From: Sorex araneus | Lineage: Eukaryota > Chordata > Mammalia > Eulipotyphla > Soricidae | Assembly: GCF_027595985.1 (NCBI RefSeq) | Contig: NC_073313.1 | Span: forward strand, 111,222,552 to 111,286,551 | Direction of reading: 5' to 3' | DNA: 64,000 nucleotides | Shown: positions 11,351 to 22,890 of the stretch, one piece after another | Layout: each line of letters opens with the position of its first letter | Position numbering within the stretch: the first letter of the stretch is position 1 | Translations under genes and position numbers: made by a program | Notes under the pieces: generated by a model | The model's input: only the letters and a program-made list of their open reading frames with translations | Told to the model about the DNA's origin: nothing | Databases searched by the model: none

Positions 11351-11441
11351 AGCTCTCATCCAAGTACTAACAAGGCCCAACCCTCCTTAGCTTTCGAGAT
11401 CAGAGGAGATCAGTTGCTTTCAGGGTGGTATGGCCATAGAC
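11351..11441 (-). pseudogene. 5S rRNA fragment (about nt 1-91), pseudogene
   Basis: The minus strand reads GTCTATGGCCATACCACCCTG and continues through CTGATCTC, AAGCTAAG and GTTAGTACTTGGATG, which are the conserved start and internal promoter region of eukaryotic 5S rRNA. The fragment starts exactly at 5S position 1 (11441) and stops near position 91, lacking the 3' arm. Several substitutions (for example AGTTGCTTTCAGG for the usual GNGCGTTCAGG) rule out a functional gene. It is joined directly to an L1-like tail in the opposite orientation. Confidence 0.88.
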
Positions 11442-11512
11442 AGAGGACCCATCCATGATCAGCTTTGTAACTTTGTATCTTATGGTGATTCAATAAAAAA
11501 GGAAAATAAAGT
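11442..11512 (+). mobile_element. Short L1-like tail fused to 5S fragment
   Basis: Starts immediately after 5S position 1 and reads CATGATCAGCTTTGTAAC ... TATCTTATGGTGATTCAATAAAAAAG, the same terminal sequence as other L1-type tails in the window, followed by an A-rich stretch. Together with 11351-11441 it forms a small chimeric insertion. I could not identify a clean target-site duplication. Confidence 0.65.
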
Positions 11513-11965
11513 AAAAACAAACTTTTGGACTTCCAAATAAAGGGACATTGAAGCATAGGTCCAAAATTTATATTACTGTGAATCAATATCTATAGATAAA
11601 TCATGTTGACTATTAAAATAAAAATAAATAAATGCAGAAAATGAAAAGCTTTCAACTATTTAAATGGCATTTCACATAAATGGAGCAGAATTGAGATACT
11701 ATAAATAAACTTTCTGGCATATAATTCTAGCATATTTTATGTTTTCATATGAAAAGAATCAAAGGAGTTAAACAAAATCATGCTAGTACATGGATGAGTT
11801 TAGTAGCTACACAGCACTGCATGTATGAGTTCAGGGACTATAGGCAGTAATACTTACTATAGGTTTTCATTTTTTTTCAATTTCTAATGTATATATTTCT
11901 GTACTGGTAGTGAGAAGGACTATGATATTAAGAATAACAGTTCTAAACAAAGATCAATCAAACAT

Positions 11966-12275
11966 GGCGTGAAGGGTTCTGGATTGAACTCAGGATCATC
12001 GTTTTGCCCCACAGGTCAGGGGTGAATCTCACTGGTGAAGAGGGGGGTGCTTCTAGTCACCCTATTTTGACTCTGCCTAGCTATGGTACCTCAAAACTAA
12101 AGAAAGACCAGGAAGTCGTGGTGTTGACGGCTCAGGATTGAACTCAGAAATGTCATTCTGATCCACAGGTCAGGAAAGAACCCTTATTGAAGGGGGTGGA
12201 GCTGCTAGCCATGCTAGCCTGGCTCTGTGCAGCTCCGGGACCTGAAAACAAAAGAAAGTCTATTCACCTCTCCAT
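11966..12275 (+). repeat. Two tandem 5' monomers of L1 copy A
   Basis: GGATTGAACTCAG occurs at 11981 and 12136, and CCACAGGTCAGG at 12009 and 12164, both 155 bases apart, with intervening sequence clearly alignable. The pair lies directly upstream of the ORF1 start region. Tandem monomers acting as promoters are known for mouse L1; a promoter role here is inferred from position. Confidence 0.75.
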
Positions 12276-12327
12276 AGCTCATCATAAACGTACAAAGACA
12301 TCCTAACTGTAGGTTCCTAACCACACA

Positions 12328-13160
12328 ATGAAACACAAGAAACAACTCCAAACTCTGAAGGTCACAATGTGGAAACTCAACCAGGCCTAGTGAGTGAAGA
12401 TGCTAGCCTAGACCGCCCAACCAGTAATAATGAGTTATATAACCTCTCTGCATGGAATTTAGAATGCAATTGTTGAGGACCCATAAGAAGCCCAAAGAAA
12501 TAATGGAATATACGGTCAACAAAATACAAGAGAATATGAAAGCAGACATGAGGAAAATACAAACAAAAATACAAGTAGAAATACAAGCAGAAAATAAAAG
12601 ATAGATCTGAAAAACCTTGTAGGTGAAATGAAAAACTCACTGGAAGGACTCAGGAGTAGAGTATCAGCTACTGAAGATAGAATCAGCAAGGTCCAGAGTA
12701 GGGGCAAAAATTTCTCGACAACAGCAAAAGATGAAAATAGCCTCAAAATAAAACAAGAGATGACAAAAGAACTTTGCAATGAATTCAAGAGGAACTATGT
12801 AAGAATAATTGGGGTCCGAGAGTGGCAGGAAGAAAACCTTGAGGAAGAAAAACTTCAAAAACCATCATTGCTAAGAAGTTCCCAGAGCTGAAGAATGCAT
12901 GCGCCCAGATCCAGGAGGCCTGATGGATACCAACTGAAAGAAAACCAAGTAAGAATACTGCAAGACACATCCTAATCAGAGCTATGAAAACCAAAGACAG
13001 AGATAGAGCACTGAAAGCAGCAAGATCAAAACCAAAATTTCTTACAAAGAAACATCCTTAAGATTTACAGCAGATTTATCAAACTAAAAGCTCTGGTCCT
13101 GAAGACTGTGGCGGGTTATAGTGAAAAAGTGAAGGAAAAAAATAAAGGAAACCAAGAATA
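12328..13160 (+). pseudogene. L1 ORF1 remnant (copy A)
   Basis: L1 ORF1 encodes the trimeric RNA-binding chaperone of the L1 particle. The remnant opens with ATGAAACACAAGAAACAACTCC. The best-preserved frame (12628-12891) shows the ATEDRIS end of the coiled coil and the RNA-recognition segment NYVRIIGVREWQEENLEE. Frameshifts follow, and the basic C-terminal part is traceable to about 13160. The product cannot be made as one protein. Confidence 0.8.
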
Positions 13161-14824
13161 ATTTATTTAGACAAACTCTCATTTATATTTAAAGGAATAA
13201 TACACAACTTCACAGATAAGCAGCACAGGGCTTTTTGTTACAAGAACAAACGTTTGATCTTTCGTTATAAGTCTCAAATCTGTTGTTAAAGAGCTAAACT
13301 GACCACTTGAAGATAAGTCAAGCTTTAAAAACACGCGAAATTCCTGCAGAAAGATGACACAGGACCCCCAAACAATAATCTCTTTCAATGTCAATGGGTT
13401 AAATGAACCAATTAAGAGACATTGAGTGGCTGAATTAGAAAATTGAACCCAACACTGTGCTGCCTGCAAGAAACATATTTGAAAAATTAGAGCAAACATG
13501 ACTCAAAGGCTAGAAAACAATTCCTCAAGCAGACAAACCCCTATAAAAAAGCCCAGGTGGCCATACAAGCATCAGGCGACATAGACTTCAGGATGAAGAA
13601 GGTCATAAGAGGCAGTAAAGGTCATTTCTTAATGATCAAGGGATCTTTACATCAGAAAGAACTCACACCCCTAAATGTATACACACCTAATGAGAGATCA
13701 GCAAAATACTTAAAACAACTGCTAATAGACTTGAAGAAAAACATTGATAGCAATACAATGCTAGTTGGAGATTTCTATAATGCTTTTTCACCTCTTGATA
13801 GATCAACTAGACTAAAGATCAACAAAGGAAATACTTTATTTCAGGGAATAAATGAAAGATAAGGGGTTATTATATATAGTACATATAAAAATATATAATA
13901 CATATAATATGTATAATATATATGTATATATATGGCTTTGAAACCTCAAAAGGCTAAATACACATTTTTCCAGAACACACATGATATTCTCCAAGGTAGA
14001 CATTCTGGGCCACAAAATGAATATCCATAAAATTCAGAGGACAGAAATTGTATCAACTGTATTTTTAGAAAATAATTCACTGAAAATAGAAATTAATCAG
14101 ACACAGAAATGGAGAAGCAAATCAAACACTTAGAAATTATATAACTCACTACAGAACGAACAACCAGTGGCTTAGAGAGGAAATCAAGGAGGCAATAAAA
14201 ATATTTCTAGAAACAAATGAGAATGAAGACACAAGGTACCAGAACTAGTGGGCCGCAGCAAAAACAGTGTTAAGAAGAAAGTTTATAGCTCTTCAAGCAT
14301 ACATCAGAATGAAGAAAGGGACTTCATAAATAACTTTATTTCACAGCTCAAGGTCTTGGAAAATGACCAACAAAAGAAGGGCCAACTAAGCAGAAGGAAG
14401 TAAATAATAAAGCATAGATAAGAAATTAAGAAGGAGGAAGACCCCAAATAAACAATCTGAAAGATAAAGGAAACCAATAACTGGTTCTTTGAGAAAATAA
14501 ACAAAATTGGCAAAACACTAGCAAGACACACATACACACACAGAGAAAGAGAGAACCCTAATAAATTGAATCAGAAATAAAAAGGTGGACATAACAACAG
14601 TAACCACTGAAATTCAAAGGATAATCAGAGATTACTTTGAGAATCTTTATGCCATGAAACATGAGATCTTAGAAGAAATGAATACATTCCTGGATTCCTA
14701 TAACCTCCAAGGCTAAACCAAGAAGATTTGTAATACCAAAAAAAAAAAAAAACCAATAAAGAAAAACCCTATCACTATCAAGTAAAATGAAATGGTAATC
14801 AACATTCTTCTTTAAAAAGAGCTC

Positions 14825-15596
14825 CGACCTCTGAGGGGGTCGGGTTGAGTTACCTTCTCTGCCCCAAGTAGAACCCCAGCAACCGAAAACCTCCAGTTTT
14901 CCAATAGCTTGACAGTCACACCCACAAACTTCCCCCGGCACCATATAATCTCATCATCGGTCAAGACCCAGAGACTATAAACTAAAGCTACCGGAAGAGA
15001 GTGTCTCAGAATTTACTGGAGCCACAAATGCAGTTGCACAACCTCTTACACTCTATATCACTTACTTATCATCAAAAGTAGCACACGTTTGTTTGTTTTT
15101 TTTTTTAAGTAAATAGATTTTATTCAGAGGTTTCTGAGGGAGGGAGGAAGGGATAAGTGAGAGAGAGAATAGTAAGAATAACATGCTCAAGAGAGAACGC
15201 GGGCTTCTCCAAGGGTGGAGGAAGCTCTACACACATCCTAGCACTGGATACGAAAGCATGAAAGTACACATCTCAAGGGGGGAGATGCGGGCGGCACATG
15301 TGCTCGGGCACCACATGTGCTTGGCCACGTGGGCACAAGGAGCACATGGGCTCAGGCAGCATATGCGCCACGTTTGTTTGGTTTTAACACACTTACTTGT
15401 ATTCTCTTATGTTTGGGATTAAATGGCTCCAGAATGAAATGCAACAACTTTGACACACTTCCCTCTTATTGTGGTGGGAAGGTGCTCGATGGTGGGATTG
15501 GTGTTTGAATATTATCTGCAATGAACTATTGTGAACTACTCTTATGAAAATAAGATATATATACATATATATATACATATATATACATATATATAT
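14825..15596 (+). mobile_element. Non-autonomous L1-tailed element inside L1 copy A
   Basis: L1 ORF2 is continuous across this block (…AAAAAGAGCTC | … | AGCTCAGACCCAGAAAG). The element starts with a GGGTTGAGTTACC, GACAGTCACACCCACAAAC, CACCATATAATC region, similar to 57200 and 5626, and ends with a tail (GATGGTGGGATTGGTGTTTGAATATT) that runs into a (TA)n tract at 15553-15596. It has no coding capacity and is itself interrupted by the retroposed LTR transcript at 15096-15368. Confidence 0.65.
15096..15368 (-). mobile_element. Retroposed LTR-derived transcript with poly(A)
   Basis: On the minus strand this 273 bp insert aligns with the LTR at 45977-46215: the CAAGCACATGTG block, TCTCAAGAGGGGAGA-like block, AGAACNCNGGCTTCTCC block and an AATAAA signal (complement at about 15118). 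It then ends in a poly(A) stretch, seen as T's at 15096-15106. Its 5' end maps about 20-25 bases downstream of the LTR's TATA box. A perfect 12 bp duplication CACGTTTGTTTG flanks it (15084-15095, 15369-15380). This looks like an LTR-initiated, LTR-polyadenylated RNA mobilised by L1. It has no coding content. Confidence 0.75.
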
Positions 15597-15650
15597 AGCT
15601 CAGACCCAGAAAGATTCACAAGTGAATTCTTTCAAATATTGATGACCTAT

Positions 15651-15757
15651 GGCTGGAGGGATGGGTACGCGATCATTTTGTGACTGAAATGTAATCACAA
15701 AAGTTTGTAAGTCTGTAACTGCACATCATGGTGATTCATTTAAAAAAATTAAAAAAA
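15651..15757 (+). mobile_element. Truncated L1-type tail inside L1 copy A
   Basis: A short insertion reading CTGGAGGGATGGGTACGCGATC, TGACTGAAATGTAATCAC, GTAAGTCTGTAACTGCACATC and ATTCATTTAAAAAAATT. It is the last ~105 bases of the tail type seen at 6990-7135. Imperfect duplications (ATGACCTATGGC / AAGACCTACGGC) flank it, and L1 ORF2 resumes on the right. Confidence 0.75.
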
Positions 15758-18099
15758 CAAATGAAGACCTACGGCCAATCATTTTCAAACTTTTCCAGGA
15801 AATTGATGAAACAGAAACACACCCAAATAGATTCTGTGGGCAAATATTACCCTGATTCCAAAAGCAGACAGAAACCCCACAATAAATAAAATTACAGATC
15901 ACTGACCCTGATGAACACAGATGCAAAGTACTCAACAAAATACTAGCAAATAGAGTGCAACAACTTATCATAAAGATCACACACCATGATCAAGTAGGAT
16001 TCATCCCTGAGACTCAAGGATGTTTTAACATTTGCAAGTCAGTCAACAGATTATGCCATATCAATAAAAGACTAAATGAAAATCATATGATCATAGAGGT
16101 AGATTCAGAGAAAGCATTTGACAAGGTTCAGCACCCATTCATGATAAAAACTCTCAACAAAATGGAAATTTAAGGAACTTTCCTCAGAATAGTCAAAGCC
16201 ATCTACCATAAGCACACAGCAAGTATTATACTCAATGGGGAAAAACTAAAAGCCTTTCCTATAAGATCACACACAAGAAAACGTAGCCCTCTCTCACTAC
16301 TCCTATTCAATGCAATATTGAAAGTATTTTCCATAGCAGTTAACGAAGAAAAAGATCAAGGGCATTCAGATAGGAAAGTGGATGTCATATTTGCAAATGA
16401 CTGATACTATATTTAGAAAATCCTAGAATCTACATAAAACTTCCAGAGACAATAAGTTTGTAAAGTGGCAGATTAAAAAATCAATACCCAAAATTCCATA
16501 CCTTTTCTATATACAAATAATGAAAGAGAAGAAAGATATTAAAGTTCAATCCTGTTCACAATTGTGCCTCAGCAAATCAAGTATCTCTAAATCAGCTTAA
16601 CTAAAGAGGAGAAGGATCTATAAAAAAACAAACCCTACAAAACACTAATTCAAGAAATAAAAGAGGACGGAAGGAAATGTAGACACATCCCCTGCTGATG
16701 GAGCTGGAGAATTTATATTGTCAAAATGGTAATACTCCACAAAGCATTATACAGACTAAATGCAGTCTATATCAGGATACCCATGACGTCTTTCAAAGAA
16801 ATTGATAAAATTCTACCGAAATTAATAAGGAAAAATACCATTCCCTACGAATATCTAAAGCAATCTGTGATAAAAAGATTAGAGGTAACATCTTCCCTAA
16901 CTTCAAACTGGGTAGTAATTAAAACATCATGGCATTGGAATACGGACCCACAGACCAACACAATAGAGTTGACTCTCCTGATACAGACCCTCAAATATAT
17001 GATCACTTAATATTTGATATTTGATAAAGGAGCAAGAAATAAGAAGTGGAACTAGGAAAGCCTTTTCAAGTGGTGCTGGGAAAGCCAGAGAGCTACATGC
17101 AAAATCTTGAACTTAGACTTTTTGTAATGCCAGGCAGATAAAAATGTCAGAAAAAATGGATTGGAGACCTAAATATCCAATCAGAAGCCATAAGGTACAT
17201 GGAGGAAAATGTAGGCAGAACCTCCCTGACACTGAAACTAAAGATATCTTCAAAGAAGCACTGCTGACCAAAGAAGTGGGAGCAAAGATAAACAAAAGGG
17301 AGTACATTAAACTAGTAAGATTATGCACCTCAAAAGAAACTGTGACCAACATATAAAAAGCTTAAGGAATGGGAAAAATTATTTATCCAATATGCATCTG
17401 ATAAGGGGTTAATATCAAAGATATACAAGGTACTGATCAAACTTTACAAGAAAATATTCAACACCATCAAAAAATGAGCAGAAGAAATGAACTGAAGCTT
17501 CCCAAAGAAGAAACACAAATAAACAAAAGGCACATGAAACAATGCTCTACATCAATAATCACTAGGGAATTGAAAATCAAAAGAACAATGAGATATCCTA
17601 TCATACCACAGAATCTGTTACACACCAAAAATAACAAGAACAACCTGTGTTGGTGTAGATGTGGGGAGAAAGAGACTATCCCTCATTGTTGGTCAGAATG
17701 TTGACTGGTTCAGCCTTTTGGGAAAAAATATGGGCATTGCTCAAAAAACTAGAAATTGTGCTTCCATATGACCCAGCAGTACTACTTCTGGGAATATACC
17801 CCTGGACCCAAAACACACTGCAAAAAAGCCATCTACACTTCTATGTTCATTGTACCATTACTTGCAACAGCTAGAACTGGAAAGAACCTGACTACCCAAG
17901 AGACGATTACATAAAGAAACTATGATAAATCTGCACAATGGAATGCTAGTTCCAAGGAAAAATGATGTCATGAAATTTGCTTATACATGGATGGACATGG
18001 AGAGTATCATGCTGAGTGAAATGAGTTAGAAGGAGAGGGACAGTCATAGAATTATTATATTTATTCCTAAGATATAAAAATCATACTATGAGATTCATT

Positions 18100-19653
18100 T
18101 TTTAAGTTATTTATTTTATTGAATCACCATGTGGAAAGTTACAAAGTTCTCAGACTTATGTCTCAGTTATAAAATACTCAAACACCCATCCCTTCACCAG
18201 TGCCCATATTCCACCACCAAAAACCCCAATATACCTCCCACCCCCGACTTCCACCCCCACCTGCGTAACTGATCAATTTCACTTCATTTTTTCTTTACCT
18301 TGATTACATTCCACATTTCAACACAAAACTCACTATTGTTGTTGGAGTTTCCCCCAAAAAAGACAGCCCTACTGCCAAGGAAGCATTTGATAATTAGTTT
18401 TCCATTGCTGAGAATGAAAAGATATGAAGTCCCGCTGTTCCAAGTACATAACCCTTTTTTTTTTCTTCTCCTTCCCGTGCCACCAAGTTAGTGCCTGCTT
18501 AATAGTCCTCATAATATGGCGGACGCCACGCCGCTTCTCCCTGAAAAGGGAAAAAAAATGAGAAAGAAGGAAATTTCCCGTCCTTGGCTGCGTGGGGTTA
18601 TGGCTTAGTTCACAGTCTAGAGACATGGCTGCAAGCAGTTTCTGGGACCAAAAGTAGTCTAGTTGGCTTCCGGATCCTGGTCGATCAGCAGCAAAGTGGC
18701 CTGACAAAAGTGTGGCCACCCGGGTCGAATCTCGGTGGAGAGCGCGCTGGTACCGGCCCCCGCCCGAGACTGCCCAAGCATCCCGCTGTTCCAAGTACAT
18801 AATTTTTTCCTTTTTTTCCTCCTTCCTGCACCACCAAGTTCGTACCTGCTTAATAGACCTCATAATATGGTGGACGCCACGCCGCTTCTCCCCAAAAAGG
18901 GAAAAAAACCGAGAAAGAAGGATATTTCCTCTCCTTGGCTGGCATGAAGCTATGGCTTAGTTCACAGTCTAGAGACATGGCTGCTACTTTGATTACCTTC
19001 AGTATTTCAATAAAAAACTCACTATTATTGTTTGGAGTTTCCCCCCAAAGTCAGACCTGCTAAAAAGGAACCTTTTCACATTGCTGACAATTAAGAGATA
19101 TTAGACAGTGGCTGCGCGGTTTTGGATTTCTGTATAAAGTCCAGGGAAAATTCTGCCAGAAATTGAATCACCGCAAGCTTTTACTTCCTTTTTGTGGTGC
19201 TCATGAGATGGAAAAGCCTGGAGAGAGAAACCCTACTCCCCTGGCGCCACATGAAGCAGTGGCTCAGTTCACAGTCTGAAGGCATTTTTTCGAGTTGCTG
19301 GTGTCCAAAGTAGTTTAGTTGGCCTCTGGGATCATGCTCGTGCAGCAGCAGAGAGGCCACACACATGTTACTGCTACTATTCAATCTTGGTGGAGGGCAG
19401 GGCCGGTACCCTCCGTCCCCCGGGATCTCCCGAGCGTCTGGCAGCAGCCGGCTGGTACCTCCATTTTGTGCTCAAAAAGTGGTGATCGCCATGCTGTGCC
19501 TGGAACGGAAGTATTGAGAGAGAGAAACCTTTTTCCCCTAGTGCCGCATGGGGCAGTGGCTCAGTTCATAGTCTAGAGGCATTTCTGAGAGCTGCTGGTG
19601 TCCAAAGTAGTTTAGATGGCCTCTGGGATCATGCTCGTGCAGCAGTGGAAAGG
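18100..19653 (-). mobile_element. 1.55 kb non-coding L1-tailed composite element
   Basis: The insertion is bounded by a perfect 13 bp duplication TATGAGATTCATT (18087-18099, 19654-19666) inside the 3' UTR of L1 copy A. On the minus strand its last ~400 bases (18100-18420) match the 3' UTR of L1 copy B (30130-30460). Upstream it is built of tandem units: CCCGCTGTTCCAAGTACATAA at 18431 and 18782 (351 bases apart), and a GCTGGTGTCCAAAGTAGTTTAG unit at about 19286 and 19594. It is GC-rich at the 5' end. No frame has recognisable domains. Confidence 0.85.
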
Positions 19654-20012
19654 TATGAGATTCATTCTTAAAGGCAATACAAACAAGGGCCAGGAGGACT
19701 CGTCCTTGTTTGGAAGCTTGCCACTTAGGATAAAGAAGGCACCACTATGGCAATGGTAGTTGGAAATGGTTGATAACTCTGTATTAAAACCATAATGCCA
19801 GAGAGAGAGAGAGAGAGGGAGTGATAGAGAGAGAGAACAAAAAGAGCCTGGCAAAGAGGCAGGCTGGGGGCTGCTGGTAGGAGGGAAACTAGGGACATTG
19901 GTGGGGAATGTACACTGGTAAAGAGACGGGTATTGGAATATTATATTACTGAAATCCAATCACAAAAAACTTTGTGTATCTCAGGGTGATTCAGTTAAAA
20001 CAATTTAAGTTA

Positions 20013-20179
20013 AACTAAAATATATAGAGAAAAGAGAAGTTTTCTCTATAAAATATATAGAGAAAAGGTCAAGTTTTCTGACTTGAGAGGTTTAATTTCT
20101 CAGAAAACTTGGTCCTTAGTTGTTGGAACCTATCCAGAGCACTTGCTGAAAAATAACAGATTATTGCTGATGTAGATAT
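20013..20179. repeat. Local 33 bp direct duplication between two L1s
   Basis: AAAATATATAGAGAAAAG followed by AAGTTTTCT occurs twice at about 20018-20050 and 20051-20083. It lies between the 3' end of L1 copy A and the start of L1 copy D and could be part of a target duplication or a simple tandem duplication. Confidence 0.5.
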
Positions 20180-20239
20180 GTGACATCTGCAACTCAAATC
20201 GTAGGATCCACAAATCCTTAGGAACAATGATGACACATG

Positions 20240-21060
20240 GATTCCACCTGCTTTGACAGACAGGAAAATAGAAGTCCTGGCAAATCACTGAGCATAAAAA
20301 GCTCCTCAAGCTTCATAGATTCAAAGAAATTCTCCATACAACCACTGGAAGAAAAATTCAACCAACTTAAAAATGAACTGATCCAGCATATCAAAGAGTT
20401 CATAAAAATGAAATTGAAGGAGTTGAAAATACAATAGCAAATCACATCAACAGAATTCAATATGCAGATGATCGGATTGGTGACATTAAAGACAAAGTAC
20501 TAGCTGTTATCAGTAACAATGAAAATAGAAAAGAAATGGAAACAAATGGAATGTAATGTAAGATTTTTGAAAAATAACAGGAAAAGAAATAACTTCAAAA
20601 TGTAGGAATAACAGAAGGGGAGGAAAAGTTAAAGGGGAGGAAGAGCTGGTCAAAGAAATTGCAACTGATAACTTTGCTGGTATCTAGAGAGAGACTCCTG
20701 CACAGATTCAGGAAGCCCAAAGAATATCAGACAAAATGGACTCAAACAAAAGAATGTCAAGTCACATAGTAATCCAAGTGTCATACTCAAAAGAAAAAGA
20801 TTGACTACTTAAAGCAGCAAAATTTAAGAAAACCTCAAATATAAATGAAACAAAAAAGAATTGCAAGAGACTTTCTATATGATTCTTAATTGCCAGAAAA
20901 TACTGGAATGAAACATTCAAAGTACAGACTTCAAAAACCTTCCAGTTGGAGTCTACTATACCACGAAGTTATCATTTAGATTTAGGGGAGTGATATGAAA
21001 CTTTCCAGACAAACAAAAACTTGCAGCATTTTGAACAACTGAACAAATCCTGCAAAAGTT
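20240..21060 (+). pseudogene. L1 ORF1 remnant (copy D)
   Basis: The best frame (20237-20437) is lysine- and glutamate-rich with coiled-coil character (LEEKFNQLKNELIQHIKEFIKMKLKEL). Further remnants are spread over several frames. The region ends near ATATGAAACTTTCCAGACAAAC (20995), typical of the older L1 ORF1 C-terminal region. It is badly decayed. Confidence 0.6.
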
Positions 21061-21149
21061 ACTGAAAGGCTGATGATTAAAAAATAAATCTTGAAGAAAC
21101 AATTTGGTTCACTCACATATGCGCACGCACACACACACACACACGGCAA

Positions 21150-22890
21150 TACAATCCTTAATGTCAATATTCTCTCTGCATATATATAGAATAAACTTTC
21201 TTACAAAAAGGCATAGAGTAGCTGAATGAATCCGGAAAGAAAATTTATCCATTTGCTGCATACAGAAAACATACATAAACTCACAGTTTCAATACAACTT
21301 AGAGTAAAAGGATGGAAAATAATCATAAAAGTCAATAGAAGTCACAAAAAGGTAGGAGAATAATACTTTTCAGAAAAATTCCATTCAATAGAAATAAATT
21401 ATAGATAATGATGTAAATTATTTATCCAACAAGGGAACAATATATAAATAACTCCTACCATCAATATTCATGCACCAATTGAAAACTCAGCAAAGTTCAT
21501 AAAGTATCTGCTCACAAAATTAAAGAAACACATAGACAGAAACACAATAATAGTGGGAGACTTGACCACACCACTCTCCACACTAGACAGATCAATTAAA
21601 CAGAATATCAGCAAAGTGACAGGAGCCTTAAATGAGAAGCTGAAAGAACTTGGATTGTCAGACATTCTCCCAAGAAAGAGTAGCTATTCTTCTCTATGCA
21701 CGTGGCACACTATTAGGGAAAAATCACATATTAGGACAGAATGCAAACATATATATATTTACAATTATAGAAATTGTATAAACTAACTTCTCAGACCACA
21801 ATGCCATGAAAGTAGGAATTAACCACAGAGAGAAGACAGGAAAAAATTCTAACAGTTAGGATCTGAATAAAACCTTGGTAAACAATAGTTGTTTTGAAGA
21901 GGAAACCAAGGAAAAAAATAAAGATTCCTCGAAACTAATGAAAATAAAGACACAAGCTACCAGAATCTATGGGATACAGCTAAAGTTCTACTAAGGGGGA
22001 AATTCATAGCTATACAAGCCTACATTAAGAAAAAAGAAAAAGTTTTATCTTCAGAAGAAATGGTGACCAAGTCCACAGAATGGGAAAAATTATATAGCCA
22101 ATACACATCTGATAAGGTGTTAATATCAAAGATAAATAAGGCACTGGTAGAACGTTACAAGAAGAAACATCCAACCCCATCACAAACTGGGGAGAGGAAT
22201 TGAACAGAAACTTCCTCAAAGAAGAAATTCAAATGGCCAAATGACACATGAAAAATGCTCTACGTCAATAATCACCAGGGGGATGCAAAACAATGAGATA
22301 TTATCATATGCAAAAGAAAATGAAACACATCTAAAAGAACAAGAACAACTAGTGCTGGTGCAGATGCGCAAGGAAGGAACTCTCTTTCGTTGTTGGTGGG
22401 ACTGTTGACTGATCCAGCCTTTTGGCAAACAATATGGGCATTCCTCACAAAAGTAGAAATTGAGCCCCCATTTGACCCAGCAATACTACTTCTGGGAATA
22501 CACCTTAGGGGATCAAAAACACACAGAAGAAACACAATCTGCACTTCTATGTTCATTACAGCACTATTCACAAAAGTCAAAATCTGGAAACAACTAAGTG
22601 CCTGAGGACAGATGACTGTATAAAGAAATTGTGGTATGTCTACAAAATGGAATACTATGCAGCAGTTAGGAAAAATAAATTCATGAAATTTGCTTATAAA
22701 CAGATGGATATGGAGAGTATCATGCTGAGTGAAATAAGTCAGAAGAAGATGGACAAATATAGAATGACTGCACTAATTTTGGGGATATTAAAAACCCCCA
22801 AATCTGAGACTAATATTCAAAGCCAAGTTAGATATTGGTTGGAAGTTTGTCACAAGTGTGTGAAGGGAGAAGGGCAATTCGGATAGAGAA
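21150..22890 (+). pseudogene. L1 ORF2 remnant lacking the RT domain (copy D)
   Basis: The endonuclease part includes a degenerate GDFN motif (VGDLTTPLSTLDRSIKQNISK, near 21555). After about 22040 the sequence moves straight into the late C-terminal region (GAATGGGAAAAATTATATAGCC; cysteine-rich end and WYVYKMEYYAAVRKNKFMKFAYKQMDMESIMLSEISQ at 22629-22860). The RT domain and linker, about 2.3-2.5 kb in copy B, are missing. Confidence 0.8.

Larger units (their letters stand above)
13354..18080 (+). pseudogene. L1 ORF2 remnant (copy A), interrupted
   Basis: ORF2 encodes an AP-like endonuclease and reverse transcriptase. The start (MTQDPQTIISFNVNGLNEPIKRH) matches ORF2 of copies B and C. Endonuclease remnants include VGDFYNAFSPLDRS (about 13765; the canonical GDFN is altered to GDFY). 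RT remnants include [16 protein letters not shown] and [14 protein letters not shown] (15980-16140). The C-terminal half follows at 16700-18060. Multiple stops, frameshifts and two insertions make it non-functional. Confidence 0.85.
11960..20012 (+). mobile_element. L1 copy A, near full length, with nested insertions
   Basis: Order on the plus strand: two 5' monomers (11966-12270), ORF1 remnant (from about 12328), ORF2 endonuclease remnant (from 13354), an interruption at 14825-15596, an RT remnant with a tail insertion at 15651-15757, the C-terminal part to about 18086, a composite element at 18100-19653, then a 3' UTR with a GA-rich stretch (19800-19840) and tail to about 20012. All frames carry many stops and shifts. 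It is a dead element that served as a landing site for later insertions. Confidence 0.85.

Noticed and set aside
11351-11441. Possible functional 5S rRNA gene
   Set aside because: Missing the last ~30 nucleotides, several substitutions, and fused to a retroelement tail.
13866-13935. (TA)-rich tract as a regulatory site
   Set aside because: A simple AT expansion inside decayed L1 ORF2 sequence.
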